From: an uncultured Clostridium sp.
GTDB lineage: Bacteria > Bacillota > Clostridia > TANB77 > CAG-508
NCBI GenBank assembly: GCA_900556455.1
Contig: USOV01000007.1
Location: 1 to 30,862 of the forward strand
Length of the DNA stretch: 30,862 bases
Reading direction: 5' to 3'
Shown: piece after piece, positions 1-8,302 of the stretch
How positions within the stretch are numbered: the first letter of the stretch is position 1
Layout: each line of letters starts with the position of its first letter
The notes under the pieces: generated by a model
What the model was told of the DNA's origin: nothing
Database searches by the model: none
What the model saw: only the letters and a program-made list of their open reading frames with translations
Position numbers and translations under genes: made by a program

Positions 1-235
1 ATACTGGAGCTTTTGATGCAGGTATTTTGATTTCTTCCTTAGTTTGTGGGTTTCTTCCTTTTCTAGCTGCTCTTTTTCTTACTTCGAATGATCCAAATCC
101 AACTAATTGAACTTTGTCACCTTTTACTAATGCTTCTGTAACAACGTCTACGAATGCATTAACAGATGCTTCTACTCCTTTTTTTGTGTCTCCTGTTTTT
201 GCAGCTACTGCTGCGATTAATTCAGCTTTGTTCAT
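1..235 (-). CDS. hup: HU-family DNA-binding protein (partial, runs off the left edge)
   Basis: The minus strand from an ATG at 235 encodes MNKAELIAAVAAKTGD, then the HU core with VQLVGFGSFEVRKR and the start of the DNA-clasping arm (RKGRNPQT, IPASKAP). About 78 of the usual 90 residues are inside the window; the C-terminus lies beyond base 1. HU is a small dimeric nucleoid protein that bends DNA. A strong AGGAGG site lies 8 bases before the ATG. The gene follows a SpoVB/MurJ-type flippase gene, a neighbourhood known from Clostridia and Bacilli. The product is certain from sequence; a role in the neighbouring secretion system is not implied. Confidence 0.95.
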   Translation of the reverse strand, partial: MNKAELIAAVAAKTGDTKKGVEASVNAFVDVVTEALVKGDKVQLVGFGSFEVRKRAARKGRNPQTKEEIKIPASKAPV

Positions 236-270
236 TAAACTTACCTCCTAATAAGATTTATATTGTTAGC

Positions 271-304
271 GTAGATTTTATCTACTGTTAAGATAATTCG
301 CCAA
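271..304 (-). promoter_or_regulatory. Putative hup promoter with an overlapping palindrome
   Basis: On the minus strand TTGGCG (299-304) and TAAAAT (275-280) are separated by 18 bases, a fair sigma-A-type promoter about 40 bases before the HU start. A perfect palindrome, GTAGAT-AAA-ATCTAC (271-285), covers the -10 box and could be an operator or a leader hairpin. The assignment is inference from the sequence only. Confidence 0.4.
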
Positions 305-379
305 TTTTAGATAAAATCCTTCTTTTTTTGTTCTATTTTTTTATAAAATTGCCTATTTTCTAGGTTTTCAGAATTTATG

Positions 380-1945
380 TTACCTTTTTTTGATTATTAA
401 TTTTATTTCTTTCTTTGTTATAAGTTTTGTAATAATTATTGATATTATATAAAAAGTCATACCTATTGCAATACTCAATGCGGTTTTCACTAATTCTGAA
501 TCCAATAGAATAATTTCATACATTTTTCTCATTATTATATGCACTATTAGGCATATTATAGCTGGTTTTATTATAAATTTTGTAATTTCAAAGCGAATTT
601 TTTCATGTATTATCATATATAAAATTAACATACCAAATGTTATCAGATAACTTATTATATTAGAAATTACTGCACCATGTATCCCAATCTTAGGATTTGA
701 TATTAATATAATATTTAATGCTAGTTTACATACTGAACTTATTGCAATTACTATTATTTGTACTCTCATTTTGTTTATTCCTTGAAAATAGCTATTAATA
801 GTTTGTATGATTATTGCAATAATTATACTAAAAGAACTTATTTTTAACATTAAACTTCCATCTGATGCATTTGGAAATAATATTTTTAAGATTTGCTCAG
901 GGAAAGTATACATTATTACAAAAAATGGAATTGATATAATTATTCCAATTAAAATTGCAAATTTTATTATATACTTGTTTTTCTCTATTTCCCCTCTTGC
1001 TTTAAATCCGGCAATTGTTGGTATAAGTGTAGTTGTAATTGCCATATTAAATGAAAATGGCAGGGTTACTAAGCTTTCTATTTTCCCTGATAATATTCCA
1101 TATTGTCTTATAGCTTCAGTTTCCCCCAGATATTCTTTTGCAATTTTTACAATTGTAAATGCATCTATGGTTTTATTAAAAGAACCAATTAGCGCACATA
1201 TTGAAATTGGCAAGGTAACTTTAAATATATTTTTTATTATATTTCGTTTTTTTTCTTTTTTATATGTTTTTGAGGTTATTATATCAGTCCAAATTTCTCT
1301 TCTATTTTTTATATATTTAATATACATATAGAAGCAGTTTATAATGCTACCTAATGATGTTACTAACGCAACACCACACACCATGATTATTGTATTTTTA
1401 TTTGATATGTATGATAATATTTCTACAAGTATTACTGTCAGAATTGTTTTTGCAACTTGCTCTATTGATAAAGCTTTTGCTGTTATATCCATTTTTTCTT
1501 TTCCATTAAAATATCCTTTTAATACCGCAGAAATTGATACAATAAAAATTGAAGGTGCTAATACTTTTAAAACCATTTCTGTCTCTGGCATTTCTAAATA
1601 TAAATTTGCAATATTTCCTGCAAAGTAGTATAGAATACAGTTTCCTAAGAAGCCAACACCTCCAAAAATTGCAATTGCAATTTTTAGTATTCTGTATGCA
1701 CCATTATTATCACCTACTGCAAATTTTGATGATATTAAAGTAGCTATTGCATTTGGTACACCTATTGAACAAATTGTTAAGAATATTGCATATACTTGAA
1801 ATGCTGCAGAAAATATTGCATTACCTGTATCTGCATATCCTGTTTTATTTGTTAAATATAATTTATAAACTATTCCTATGATTTTTATTACCGCTTGTGA
1901 AAATAGCAGTACTGTTACATTTTTAAAGATACTGTTTTTTTTCAA
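380..1945 (-). CDS. Polysaccharide/lipid flippase of the MurJ/SpoVB (MATE-like) type
   Basis: A 521-residue polytopic membrane protein with about 14 hydrophobic segments. It opens with KKNSIFKNVTVLLFSQAV and contains the YFNGKEKMDITAKA and SYFQGINKMRVQIIV segments typical of the SpoVB/polysaccharide-exporter branch of the MOP superfamily. These proteins flip undecaprenyl-linked sugars or lipid II across the membrane. The frame is open to an ATG at 2011, but the likely start is a TTG at 1945, which has AAGGAGA seven bases before it and begins at the family's usual N-terminus. It lies between virD4 and hup; the flippase-hup pair resembles the clostridial spoVB-hup region. The exact substrate cannot be told from sequence. 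Confidence 0.85.
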   Translation of the reverse strand: MKKNSIFKNVTVLLFSQAVIKIIGIVYKLYLTNKTGYADTGNAIFSAAFQVYAIFLTICSIGVPNAIATLISSKFAVGDNNGAYRILKIAIAIFGGVGFLGNCILYYFAGNIANLYLEMPETEMVLKVLAPSIFIVSISAVLKGYFNGKEKMDITAKALSIEQVAKTILTVILVEILSYISNKNTIIMVCGVALVTSLGSIINCFYMYIKYIKNRREIWTDIITSKTYKKEKKRNIIKNIFKVTLPISICALIGSFNKTIDAFTIVKIAKEYLGETEAIRQYGILSGKIESLVTLPFSFNMAITTTLIPTIAGFKARGEIEKNKYIIKFAILIGIIISIPFFVIMYTFPEQILKILFPNASDGSLMLKISSFSIIIAIIIQTINSYFQGINKMRVQIIVIAISSVCKLALNIILISNPKIGIHGAVISNIISYLITFGMLILYMIIHEKIRFEITKFIIKPAIICLIVHIIMRKMYEIILLDSELVKTALSIAIGMTFYIISIIITKLITKKEIKLIIKKR

Positions 1946-2023
1946 ATTTTGGTCTCCTTGTATTCTAAATATATATGCATTAAAATTATTTAGACCAAAA
2001 ATTTTATACAATAGGAAATTACA

Positions 2024-2049
2024 ACCCCCACTGATTTTTCAGTGGGGGT
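2024..2049 (-). terminator. Hairpin between virD4 and the flippase gene
   Basis: A perfect 10-bp stem (ACCCCCACTG / CAGTGGGGGT) with a 6-base loop sits just after the virD4 stop. Its C/G-rich arms stand out in this AT-rich DNA. Only a short, broken T stretch follows on the minus strand, so it may be a weak terminator or an mRNA processing hairpin rather than a full stop. Confidence 0.55.
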
Positions 2050-2059
2050 AAAATTATTT

Positions 2060-4387
2060 TTATTTTTTCTTTTTATTTTTTAAGTCTACTATAACTGCAT
2101 CTGAGTTATCAAATAGGTATGTAGAATCAGTCACATTCATTTGGATTGGGTCTATTTGCTCGTCAGAGCTTCCCCAATTTAAATGGTTTGGATCAAATTT
2201 TATTTTCTTTGGTTTTTTATCTTCTTCTACAGTTCCATTATTAAATTTATCGAAATCATAGTTTTTAGGTTTTCTAGGTTCTTTATATTTAGATTCTAAG
2301 AAATCTACAGAACCATAATTTACTACATTTTTCCCTTTTGAATCTTTTGTTTTATATATAATTCCTTTAAATTTCAAGCCTTGAATCTTAGCTTCAACAA
2401 AATTGTCTTTCCATGCCCAAGCTGGTTTATCTAAGTCTGTTCCATAATCATCTGATGAACCTGGATCATATTTTTGAGATACAACCCATTCTCTTCTTTT
2501 TCCTAACTCTAGCGTCCACCAGCTCATTTCATCTGGAGTGCAGTTGCCAAATGTAACCTTTGTAGGAGCATTTGCAAGCAATGTTTGCATTACTGGTGAA
2601 TTTGGTCCACCTAAACTTGATAATGTTGGAATTGCAAAAATTGTTCCAACTTTATATTTTCTAAATTGAGTAAATACATCATTAAAGCATCCATCATAGT
2701 AGCTGTTGAATTCATCTATGTATAAGAAGAATGGTGAACGAGATTGTTCATTTCCCGGTCTTCCTTCAACTGCTATCATTACTAACCATAAGAAGAATTT
2801 ACCAAATCCTTTATGAGCTGTTCCTCCTATATCATTAGCTCTTGATGAGAATAATACAACTTCATCATTTGCTAAAATTTTAGATACATCTATGTTATTA
2901 TATCTATTACAAATAATATTTCTTACTGCTGCAGATCTTAAAAGAGTGTCTAATTGAGCACTTACTAATACAAGATATCTTTGTATGTCCTTTCTTCCAT
3001 CAGCATCTTTATAAAAGCATTTTTTAAAATATTCAATTTGTAATTCATATTGTTCAGAAAGTTCTGGGTCTTTTTCCATTTCTCTAGCCATGCTTTCAAC
3101 TAAATCAAAATTGTTAAAACATTTTAATAAGTCTTCTAAAGTAGGCATTAATCCATTGTTTAGTCTTGGAAACATAACTTTTAAAAGTATTACTAAATTT
3201 TGGATAGCTTGGAATGCTACGTCATCCATATACACAGCTTCTTCTGTTTTATTAGATGCCAAATACAAATTTCTTAAAACTAAAGATATTGTAAGTGCAC
3301 AAAGAGAAGGTCCTTCTATGATAAATGGATTTAATCCAATCGATGTTGGGTCACATGGATCAATTAGGTGTACTGGGATATCAAGATTTTTAGCAACATT
3401 AGCCAATCTTTTTGTTTGTTCAAAATCAGGTGTAACTGATATCAATCCTAAATTTTTATAAGTGATTTTTCCATCTGGTGATTCAAAGTATATCATTTTC
3501 TTCATATATGTTTTATAAACTTTTTCTTTACCTGTTACAGGTATAAGCATATTTAAGTTAAAGTTTTTGTTTAAGTATTCTTTACTGTAAGGGCAATCTA
3601 AAGTTGCGATTCCTGTTTTTAGAGCAGTAAATCCCATTTCTTTAGCTACCTCTCTGAAGAAAAATTTTTTTTCTAAATCACGTGCAATCATAGGTTCTAT
3701 AATCATAGAGCTTTTTCCAGTTCCAGAAGGTCCTACAATTAAAGTAGATTCAAATCTTCTATTTTCTAAAATTTTTACTGGTTTACCTGTTGTTCTATCT
3801 TTGCAAAGGTCAATTTCAAAACTATATGGTCCAGAATTTGCTGGTGGTGCTGAAAGGTCAATACCAGCGAAGTCTAGAATTGAATCCTTGTAACTGTTTG
3901 GGAAAATAGGGTCATTAATTACTCTATATAACCATACAATTAAATTATAAAATGTTATAAGTGGAATGTAGACTGAAATTGCTGTAAAAGCAGGTTTTAT
4001 TAATTCTGAAAAGTTCATCATAATTGTTTTTATATTTGGTATAGATAATAATGCGAACCAACCTACATAGTTAACCCATTGGACTATCATTGATATAAAT
4101 ACTATGTATAAAGCAATGCAGTATACATAGAAAAAGGAAATTTTTACATCATCTGATTTAGCAAATTTAGAAGGCACTGCAAATGCATAAGCAAATACAG
4201 GGCAAGCCATTGCTAAAGTATACTGAATTGGTCCCCAATATGAGACAGACATTCCAGTAAAACACATAAATAATAATTCTATAACTCTATCAACAACAAT
4301 ATATGCTGTTACTAAAGTTAAAATATATGCAAAAAATGTATTTCTATCTGTTTTTAATTTCTTTAAAAATTTATCTAATAATTTCAC
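2060..4387 (-). CDS. virD4: VirD4/TraG-type coupling protein (type IV secretion ATPase)
   Basis: About 775 residues. The N-terminal 170 residues hold several membrane helices. A Walker A motif, VGPSGTGKSSM, follows near residue 215, and a Walker B-like stretch, FFLYIDEFNSYY, near 550. The motif SSRANDIGG and the downstream FGNCTPDEMSWWTLELGKRR are typical of TraG/VirD4 proteins in Gram-positive conjugation systems. The protein recruits substrate (relaxase-DNA or protein) and feeds it to the secretion channel at the inner membrane. The tail is charged and lysine-rich. The start is taken as GTG at 4387, with GGGGGA six bases before it; an ATG at 4414 in the same frame lacks a good site. It is encoded more than 6 kb from the rest of the secretion genes, beside unrelated genes. 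Confidence 0.93.
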   Translation of the reverse strand: MKLLDKFLKKLKTDRNTFFAYILTLVTAYIVVDRVIELLFMCFTGMSVSYWGPIQYTLAMACPVFAYAFAVPSKFAKSDDVKISFFYVYCIALYIVFISMIVQWVNYVGWFALLSIPNIKTIMMNFSELIKPAFTAISVYIPLITFYNLIVWLYRVINDPIFPNSYKDSILDFAGIDLSAPPANSGPYSFEIDLCKDRTTGKPVKILENRRFESTLIVGPSGTGKSSMIIEPMIARDLEKKFFFREVAKEMGFTALKTGIATLDCPYSKEYLNKNFNLNMLIPVTGKEKVYKTYMKKMIYFESPDGKITYKNLGLISVTPDFEQTKRLANVAKNLDIPVHLIDPCDPTSIGLNPFIIEGPSLCALTISLVLRNLYLASNKTEEAVYMDDVAFQAIQNLVILLKVMFPRLNNGLMPTLEDLLKCFNNFDLVESMAREMEKDPELSEQYELQIEYFKKCFYKDADGRKDIQRYLVLVSAQLDTLLRSAAVRNIICNRYNNIDVSKILANDEVVLFSSRANDIGGTAHKGFGKFFLWLVMIAVEGRPGNEQSRSPFFLYIDEFNSYYDGCFNDVFTQFRKYKVGTIFAIPTLSSLGGPNSPVMQTLLANAPTKVTFGNCTPDEMSWWTLELGKRREWVVSQKYDPGSSDDYGTDLDKPAWAWKDNFVEAKIQGLKFKGIIYKTKDSKGKNVVNYGSVDFLESKYKEPRKPKNYDFDKFNNGTVEEDKKPKKIKFDPNHLNWGSSDEQIDPIQMNVTDSTYLFDNSDAVIVDLKNKKKK

Positions 4388-4530
4388 AAAAGATCCCCCA
4401 ATCTTTATATTCATACATATATATTATCCTATAAAATGGCAAAAAAAACAAGTCTTTTATGTAAATTTTTGCAATAAATGTCATTACAAGTAAATAACCT
4501 ATAGTTAAATGTAAATTATTTTAACGTAAA

Positions 4531-4560
4531 GAAAGACCAGTTGTTTCCAACTGGTCTTTC
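4531..4560 (-). terminator. Terminator after the zinc-ribbon gene
   Basis: A perfect 13-bp stem, GAAAGACCAGTTG / CAACTGGTCTTTC, with a 4-base loop lies 8 bases after the stop of the 50-residue zinc protein. On the minus strand the stem ends in a T-rich edge (TTTCTTTACG). It separates this gene from virD4. Confidence 0.75.
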
Positions 4561-4568
4561 TTCGAGGA

Positions 4569-4721
4569 TTACTTTCTGCGATCATCATCCTTCGGGTCAT
4601 TAAATGTAATGGCCGAAGGATCCAAGCCAGTTCCGTGGCATTTCGGGCAGCTGAAGGTTTTTTCTCCTAAAACCCGCTTTCCTTCGCCACCACAAACAGG
4701 ACATTTGATTTCTACATTCAT
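4569..4721 (-). CDS. 50-residue zinc-ribbon protein with DnaJ-like CxxCxGxG repeats
   Basis: The peptide begins MNVEIKCPVCGGEGKR and has a second motif CPKCHGTG. These two CxxCxGxG units are like those of the DnaJ cysteine-rich domain and should bind one zinc ion. The tail is acidic and then basic (PKDDDRRK). The start at 4721 is fixed by AAGGAGG six bases upstream; the frame is open further upstream, but that DNA holds the promoter and leader. The gene stands alone: own consensus promoter, leader hairpin and terminator. Possible roles include RNA or protein binding or redox/zinc sensing. No function is known to me and none is claimed. Confidence 0.8.
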   Translation of the reverse strand: MNVEIKCPVCGGEGKRVLGEKTFSCPKCHGTGLDPSAITFNDPKDDDRRK

Positions 4722-4743
4722 ATTTTTCCTCCTTAATGTCGTG

Positions 4744-4765
4744 TGCAGAAACAAGAGTTTCTGCA
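4744..4765 (-). promoter_or_regulatory. Leader hairpin of the zinc-ribbon gene
   Basis: A perfect 9-bp stem, TGCAGAAAC / GTTTCTGCA, with a 4-base loop lies between the promoter and the ribosome site. It has no following T-run, so an mRNA-stabilising or regulatory leader is more likely than a terminator. Confidence 0.5.
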
Positions 4766-4787
4766 AAATAACTATACGAACATATAT

Positions 4788-4816
4788 ATTATAGCACATT
4801 TTATGTTTCCTGTCAA
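4788..4816 (-). promoter_or_regulatory. Consensus sigma-A promoter for the zinc-ribbon gene
   Basis: On the minus strand TTGACA (4811-4816) and TATAAT (4788-4793) are separated by exactly 17 bases, a perfect match to the housekeeping promoter consensus. The predicted transcript would start near 4780 and carry a leader of about 60 bases. Confidence 0.85.
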
Positions 4817-4919
4817 TTTCTTCCAATTATTCTGCTTTAAATTCGTATTCCAAGAAAATTTATAATTCTACAAAATAATACATTATTCTAAATTTTGCAA
4901 AATAAGTTTCCATAATGTG

Positions 4920-4950
4920 ATTAAAGACGCATTACTTATGCGTCTTTAAT
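4920..4950 (-). terminator. Terminator after the winged-helix gene
   Basis: A 13-bp perfect stem, ATTAAAGACGCAT / ATGCGTCTTTAAT, with a 5-base loop begins 2 bases after the stop at 4953. The stem is flanked by A/T tracts on both sides, so it can work on either strand. Confidence 0.75.
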
Positions 4951-4952
4951 TT

Positions 4953-5888
4953 TTATTCTAATATTTTTAATTCCAATGTTTCTACTTTGTATTTTTTTGT
5001 TTCTTCGTCCATTTTGAATTCTACTAAGCTTTTACTTAGGTGGGTATCATTTTGTCTTAGGTCTGTTGTGAAGCATAATTTTACTCCTTTTATTTCTATT
5101 GCATTTGTAACTATTTCCTTAAATGTCTCTACCATATGTCTATCGTCTTCACATACTATTACTATTTGTGGTTTTATTTCATAGCCAGAATCAAATGGTA
5201 CAAAATTTTCATAAAAGTCCTTGTATAGTCTCATTCTTTCTATTAATTTCTTCTGCCAGTCTTCTTCTCTTCTTACTACTTCAAACAATAAACTAATTGA
5301 CTTTCCTGCTTTACTTATTTTTACTGCTCCTTGTGCTTTAAAAGTTTTTCCTGCCATTTTTGCTGTAATTGCAGGTTTTACTTCATAGCTGTCAAATGCC
5401 TCAACTTTTCTTAAATATGCAATTATTATTTGGTTTCCTGCTAGTCTTTTCTTTATCATTCCTACCGGTTTTGTGTTATCTGTTGGTTGCCATTTACATT
5501 CAATCCCTCTAGAATTTAATAAATATTTTCCCATTTTTTCTAGGCAGTATATCCTATATATTCCTTTCCCATCTTCAGCTGTGAAAAAGTATCTAGTTAG
5601 TATTTTTGTTTTTACTAATTGTTCTAGCTTATTATTTAGTTTATCTTGTGTTTTTATATCTTCCCCTTGTTGTTCTAGTAGTTGAAATAATTGCCTTGAT
5701 GTTATAAATTCAAATTTATTTACTAGTTCTAATATTTTAAAGTGAATGTCTGTAATATGACCAACATTTATTTTGTTTATTATTTGGTTCATTGATACAT
5801 ATCCATCTTTTCCATCAAATGTTTTAATTTCTCCTTCTCTCATTGCAAATGGAGATACCTCCGTTTTTATTTCTTCATCTGATACCAT
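4953..5888 (-). CDS. Winged-helix replication-relaxation-like protein
   Basis: 311 residues, soluble. Residues 40-120 read as a winged-helix DNA-binding domain (FKILELVNKFEFITSRQLFQ, then a basic wing before IYRIYCLEKMGKYLL). Residues 140-290 form an alternating beta/alpha domain (FEVVRREEDWQKKLIERMRL, PQIVIVCEDDRH), the layout of the replication-relaxation family found on Gram-positive conjugative and mobilisable elements. In that family the protein is thought to act at the transfer or replication origin. That it serves as a relaxosome helper for the VirD4 gene just downstream is inference. The start has an AAAGGTGG site nearby. Upstream lies a MITE-like element, downstream a terminator, so it appears monocistronic. 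Confidence 0.6.
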   Translation of the reverse strand: MVSDEEIKTEVSPFAMREGEIKTFDGKDGYVSMNQIINKINVGHITDIHFKILELVNKFEFITSRQLFQLLEQQGEDIKTQDKLNNKLEQLVKTKILTRYFFTAEDGKGIYRIYCLEKMGKYLLNSRGIECKWQPTDNTKPVGMIKKRLAGNQIIIAYLRKVEAFDSYEVKPAITAKMAGKTFKAQGAVKISKAGKSISLLFEVVRREEDWQKKLIERMRLYKDFYENFVPFDSGYEIKPQIVIVCEDDRHMVETFKEIVTNAIEIKGVKLCFTTDLRQNDTHLSKSLVEFKMDEETKKYKVETLELKILE

Positions 5889-5937
5889 AAAATTACCACC
5901 TTTCTTAAATTACAATTTACAATATTCAAAATTATTA

Positions 5938-6091
5938 CTAAAAAAGTTTAATATATATATTTTAAATTGAGTTCGACCCTACTCATTTATTATTATATTG
6001 TATTTAGAGTGTGTTACTACAATTGGAATTCGTACTATCTTAAACGCCTTGGAGAACGGAAATTTCAAATATATATATTAAGCTTTTTTAG
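5938..6091. mobile_element. MITE-like element with 31-bp inverted ends
   Basis: The segment 5938-5968 and the reverse complement of 6061-6091 match at 29 of 31 bases (they begin CTAAAAAAG), flanking about 92 bp of non-coding DNA. The total is 154 bp, with no ORF. This is the build of a miniature inverted-repeat element or of a long hairpin RNA. No convincing target-site duplication is visible. It fills most of the 236-base gap between the S1-domain gene and the winged-helix gene. Confidence 0.5.
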
Positions 6092-6126
6092 CGATAAGAT
6101 ATAAAATCAGCTAATTGTAACAACAA

Positions 6127-6618
6127 CTAAATTATTTTTAATTTTATTTTTTTCTTTTCTGGGATTATTTTTTTCACATATACTTCTACATTTTGCCCAT
6201 ATTGAATATTGGGTTTATAATCTGCTAGTCCTACTAGGTTTGGCTTTAGTTCAATAAATATTCCATTATTAAATTTTTCTACTTCTCTTGCAATGCCTTT
6301 TACTGTCATGCCTGATGATATTTCTTTGGCATTTTCTTCCCAAGTCCCAAGTAGTTCTTTATATGTTAAAAGTATTCTTTTATTTTCTCTATCTATTGAT
6401 TTTATCATAATATTTATGTTTTGTCCAATTTTTAGTCTTTCTTCTGGAGATTTTATTCTTGCAACTGATATGTCTTCTATGTGCAAAAGGCCTGTTATGC
6501 CTCCTTCTAGTTCTATAAAAGCTCCATATGGCTTTATATTTGTAACTTTTCCTGTTACAATATCTCCTTCTTTTAGATTGTCATTCCAGTTCTTTGGTAT
6601 GAATCTAGGATAATTCAT
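6127..6618 (-). CDS. S1-domain RNA-binding protein
   Basis: About 163 residues. An S1 (OB-fold) domain occupies roughly residues 15-90, with GDIVTGKVTNIKPYGAFIEL, the GLLHIEDIS signature and IKSIDRENKRILLTYK. A second, weaker S1-like repeat follows (GMTVKGIAREVEKFNNGIFI). Such proteins bind single-stranded RNA and often associate with ribosomes; YabR of Bacillus subtilis is a comparable small member. Two starts are possible: ATG 6630, which touches its own purine-rich site, and ATG 6618, which has AAGGA 11-12 bases upstream and is preferred. It is the last gene of the lspA-rluD-rluB run. Confidence 0.8.
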   Translation of the reverse strand: MNYPRFIPKNWNDNLKEGDIVTGKVTNIKPYGAFIELEGGITGLLHIEDISVARIKSPEERLKIGQNINIMIKSIDRENKRILLTYKELLGTWEENAKEISSGMTVKGIAREVEKFNNGIFIELKPNLVGLADYKPNIQYGQNVEVYVKKIIPEKKKIKLKII

Positions 6619-6660
6619 GTGTTTGTCCATCCTTTCTTTTGTGATTTTATAAACTACAAT

Positions 6661-7383
6661 TTATTTTAGTAATAATTCTACTTCTTTTTGGCTTAGGTAT
6701 CTCCATGTGCCTATTTTTAAGTCTTTTACTCCAATGTTTCCTATTTTACTTCTATGTAATGCTAATACTTTTTTGTTTATTGCTTCACACATTTTTCTTA
6801 TTTGCCTATTTTTTCCTTCATGTATTGTTATTTCTAGTCTTGAAGTTCCCGCTTCTTCGTCTGTTTTTAGTATTTTTACCTTTGCTTTGCTAGTTGTAAA
6901 TCCCCCAATGTCAACTCCATTTTCTAGATTTCTTATTTCATCAAGTGTTGGTATTCCTTTTAATGTTACTGTATATGTTTTTGTTATTTCGTGTTTTGGA
7001 TGTGTTATTTTGTACACAAAGTCTCCATCGTTTGTTAATATTAGTGCTCCTGATGTGTACATGTCTAGCCTTCCTACTGGTACTATTCTTTTATTTATTT
7101 GTACTAAGTCTAACACTGAGTTTCTTCCAAATTGGTCTTTTACTGTTGTTACATAGTCTATAGGCTTGTTTAATAATATATATACATGAGGCTCATGGGT
7201 ATTTTTTATTTCTTTTCCATTAAATTCTATTTTTACTTTGTTTGGGTTTACCTTTATCCCCAATTCTTTCACTGTTTCCCCATTTATTTTTACTTTTCCT
7301 TGGGTTATATATTCTTCACATTTTCTTCTTGAGGCAATTCCTTGAGATGCCATATATTTTTGCAAACGAATTTCTTCTTCCAT
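6661..7383 (-). CDS. rluB: RluB-type rRNA pseudouridine synthase
   Basis: 240 residues. An N-terminal S4 RNA-binding domain (RLQKYMASQGIASRRKCEEY) is followed by the RsuA/RluB catalytic domain with VPVGRLDMYTSGALILTNDG, which contains the catalytic aspartate, and the family motif EGKNRQIRKMCEA. Enzymes of this family convert one uridine of 23S rRNA (or 16S rRNA for RsuA) to pseudouridine; RluB versus RsuA is assigned by resemblance of the N-terminal S4 domain and is less certain than the fold. AAGGAAAG precedes the ATG. It follows rluD by 18 bases, as in an operon. Confidence 0.88.
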   Translation of the reverse strand: MEEEIRLQKYMASQGIASRRKCEEYITQGKVKINGETVKELGIKVNPNKVKIEFNGKEIKNTHEPHVYILLNKPIDYVTTVKDQFGRNSVLDLVQINKRIVPVGRLDMYTSGALILTNDGDFVYKITHPKHEITKTYTVTLKGIPTLDEIRNLENGVDIGGFTTSKAKVKILKTDEEAGTSRLEITIHEGKNRQIRKMCEAINKKVLALHRSKIGNIGVKDLKIGTWRYLSQKEVELLLK

Positions 7384-7401
7384 AAAATCTTTCCTTTTTC
7401 T

Positions 7402-8301
7402 TTATATTAATTTGTCTAATATGTCTCTAAAATATTCTGGCAATTCTGCTTCAAAAGTCACTTTTTTGTTTGTTGTCGGGTGTACAAATTCTAGTTTTGC
7501 TGCATGTAGCATTTGTCCTTTTACATTAAATGGATTTTTTCCATTTGAGTATACTTCATCTCCTACTATTGGATACCCTATCTCTGCTAAATGTACTCTT
7601 ATTTGATGTGTTCTTCCTGTTTCTATTTTTACTTCTAATAATGTAAATCCTTCATATCTTTTTAGTACTTTAAAATGTGTTATTGCTTCTTTTCCATTTT
7701 TGGTTACTGCCATTTTTTTTCTATCTTTTGTACTTCTGCCTATTGGCATATTTATTGTAGCTTCGTTTTCTTTAATTTCTCCTCTTACTAATGCTATATA
7801 AGTTTTTGTTACTTTTCTTTCTTGTATTTGTTTGCTTATTTTTAGATGTGCATTATCATTTTTGGCTATTATTACTAATCCAGATGTGTCCTTATCTATT
7901 CTATGTACTATTCCTGGTCTTATTGTTCCACCTATTCCAGATAGACTATCTTTACATCTTTCAAGTATAGCATTTGCCAGTGTTCCGTCTGGATTACCAT
8001 TTCCTGGGTGTACTACTATTCCTTTTTCTTTGTTTACTATTATTATATCATCATCTTCGTAAATTACATCTAAATCCATTTTTTGAGGTTTTAGGTAGGT
8101 ATCTTCTTTAGGTTCTAGTTCTTCTATAGTAATAACGTCTCCTTGGTTTACCTTATATGAATTTTTTGTTTTTTTACCATTTACTAAAATTTTTTCTTCT
8201 GTAATTAGTTTTTGAATTGTTGCTCTAGATAAATCACTATCTTTTTCAGATATGTATTTATCTAATCTACAATTTTCATCTAACACTTTATATTCTTTCA
8301 C
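7402..8301 (-). CDS. rluD: RluD-type 23S rRNA pseudouridine synthase
   Basis: 299 residues. An S4 domain (LSRATIQKLITEEKILVNGK) is followed by the RluA/RluD catalytic domain with PGIVHRIDKDTSGLVIIAKN, whose aspartate is the catalytic residue, and the C-terminal ETGRTHQIRVHLAEIGYPIV motif. Length is normal. The start is a GTG one base after the lspA stop, so translation is probably coupled. The lspA-rluD pair is a common Firmicute arrangement. It is not related to the secretion genes. Confidence 0.93.
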   Translation of the reverse strand: MKEYKVLDENCRLDKYISEKDSDLSRATIQKLITEEKILVNGKKTKNSYKVNQGDVITIEELEPKEDTYLKPQKMDLDVIYEDDDIIIVNKEKGIVVHPGNGNPDGTLANAILERCKDSLSGIGGTIRPGIVHRIDKDTSGLVIIAKNDNAHLKISKQIQERKVTKTYIALVRGEIKENEATINMPIGRSTKDRKKMAVTKNGKEAITHFKVLKRYEGFTLLEVKIETGRTHQIRVHLAEIGYPIVGDEVYSNGKNPFNVKGQMLHAAKLEFVHPTTNKKVTFEAELPEYFRDILDKLI

Positions 8302-8302
8302 T

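Noticed and set aside
807..1743. Plus-strand open frames opposite the flippase gene
   Set aside because: Hydrophobic antisense shadows of membrane helices without start signals.
4722..4826. N-terminal extension of the zinc protein (open frame from 4826)
   Set aside because: The extension would cover the -10 box and leader hairpin; the strong ribosome site supports the start at 4721.
5965..5995. Possible tRNA-like GTTCGA segment in the gap before the winged-helix gene
   Set aside because: No matching acceptor, D or anticodon arms could be drawn; it lies in the core of the inverted-repeat element.
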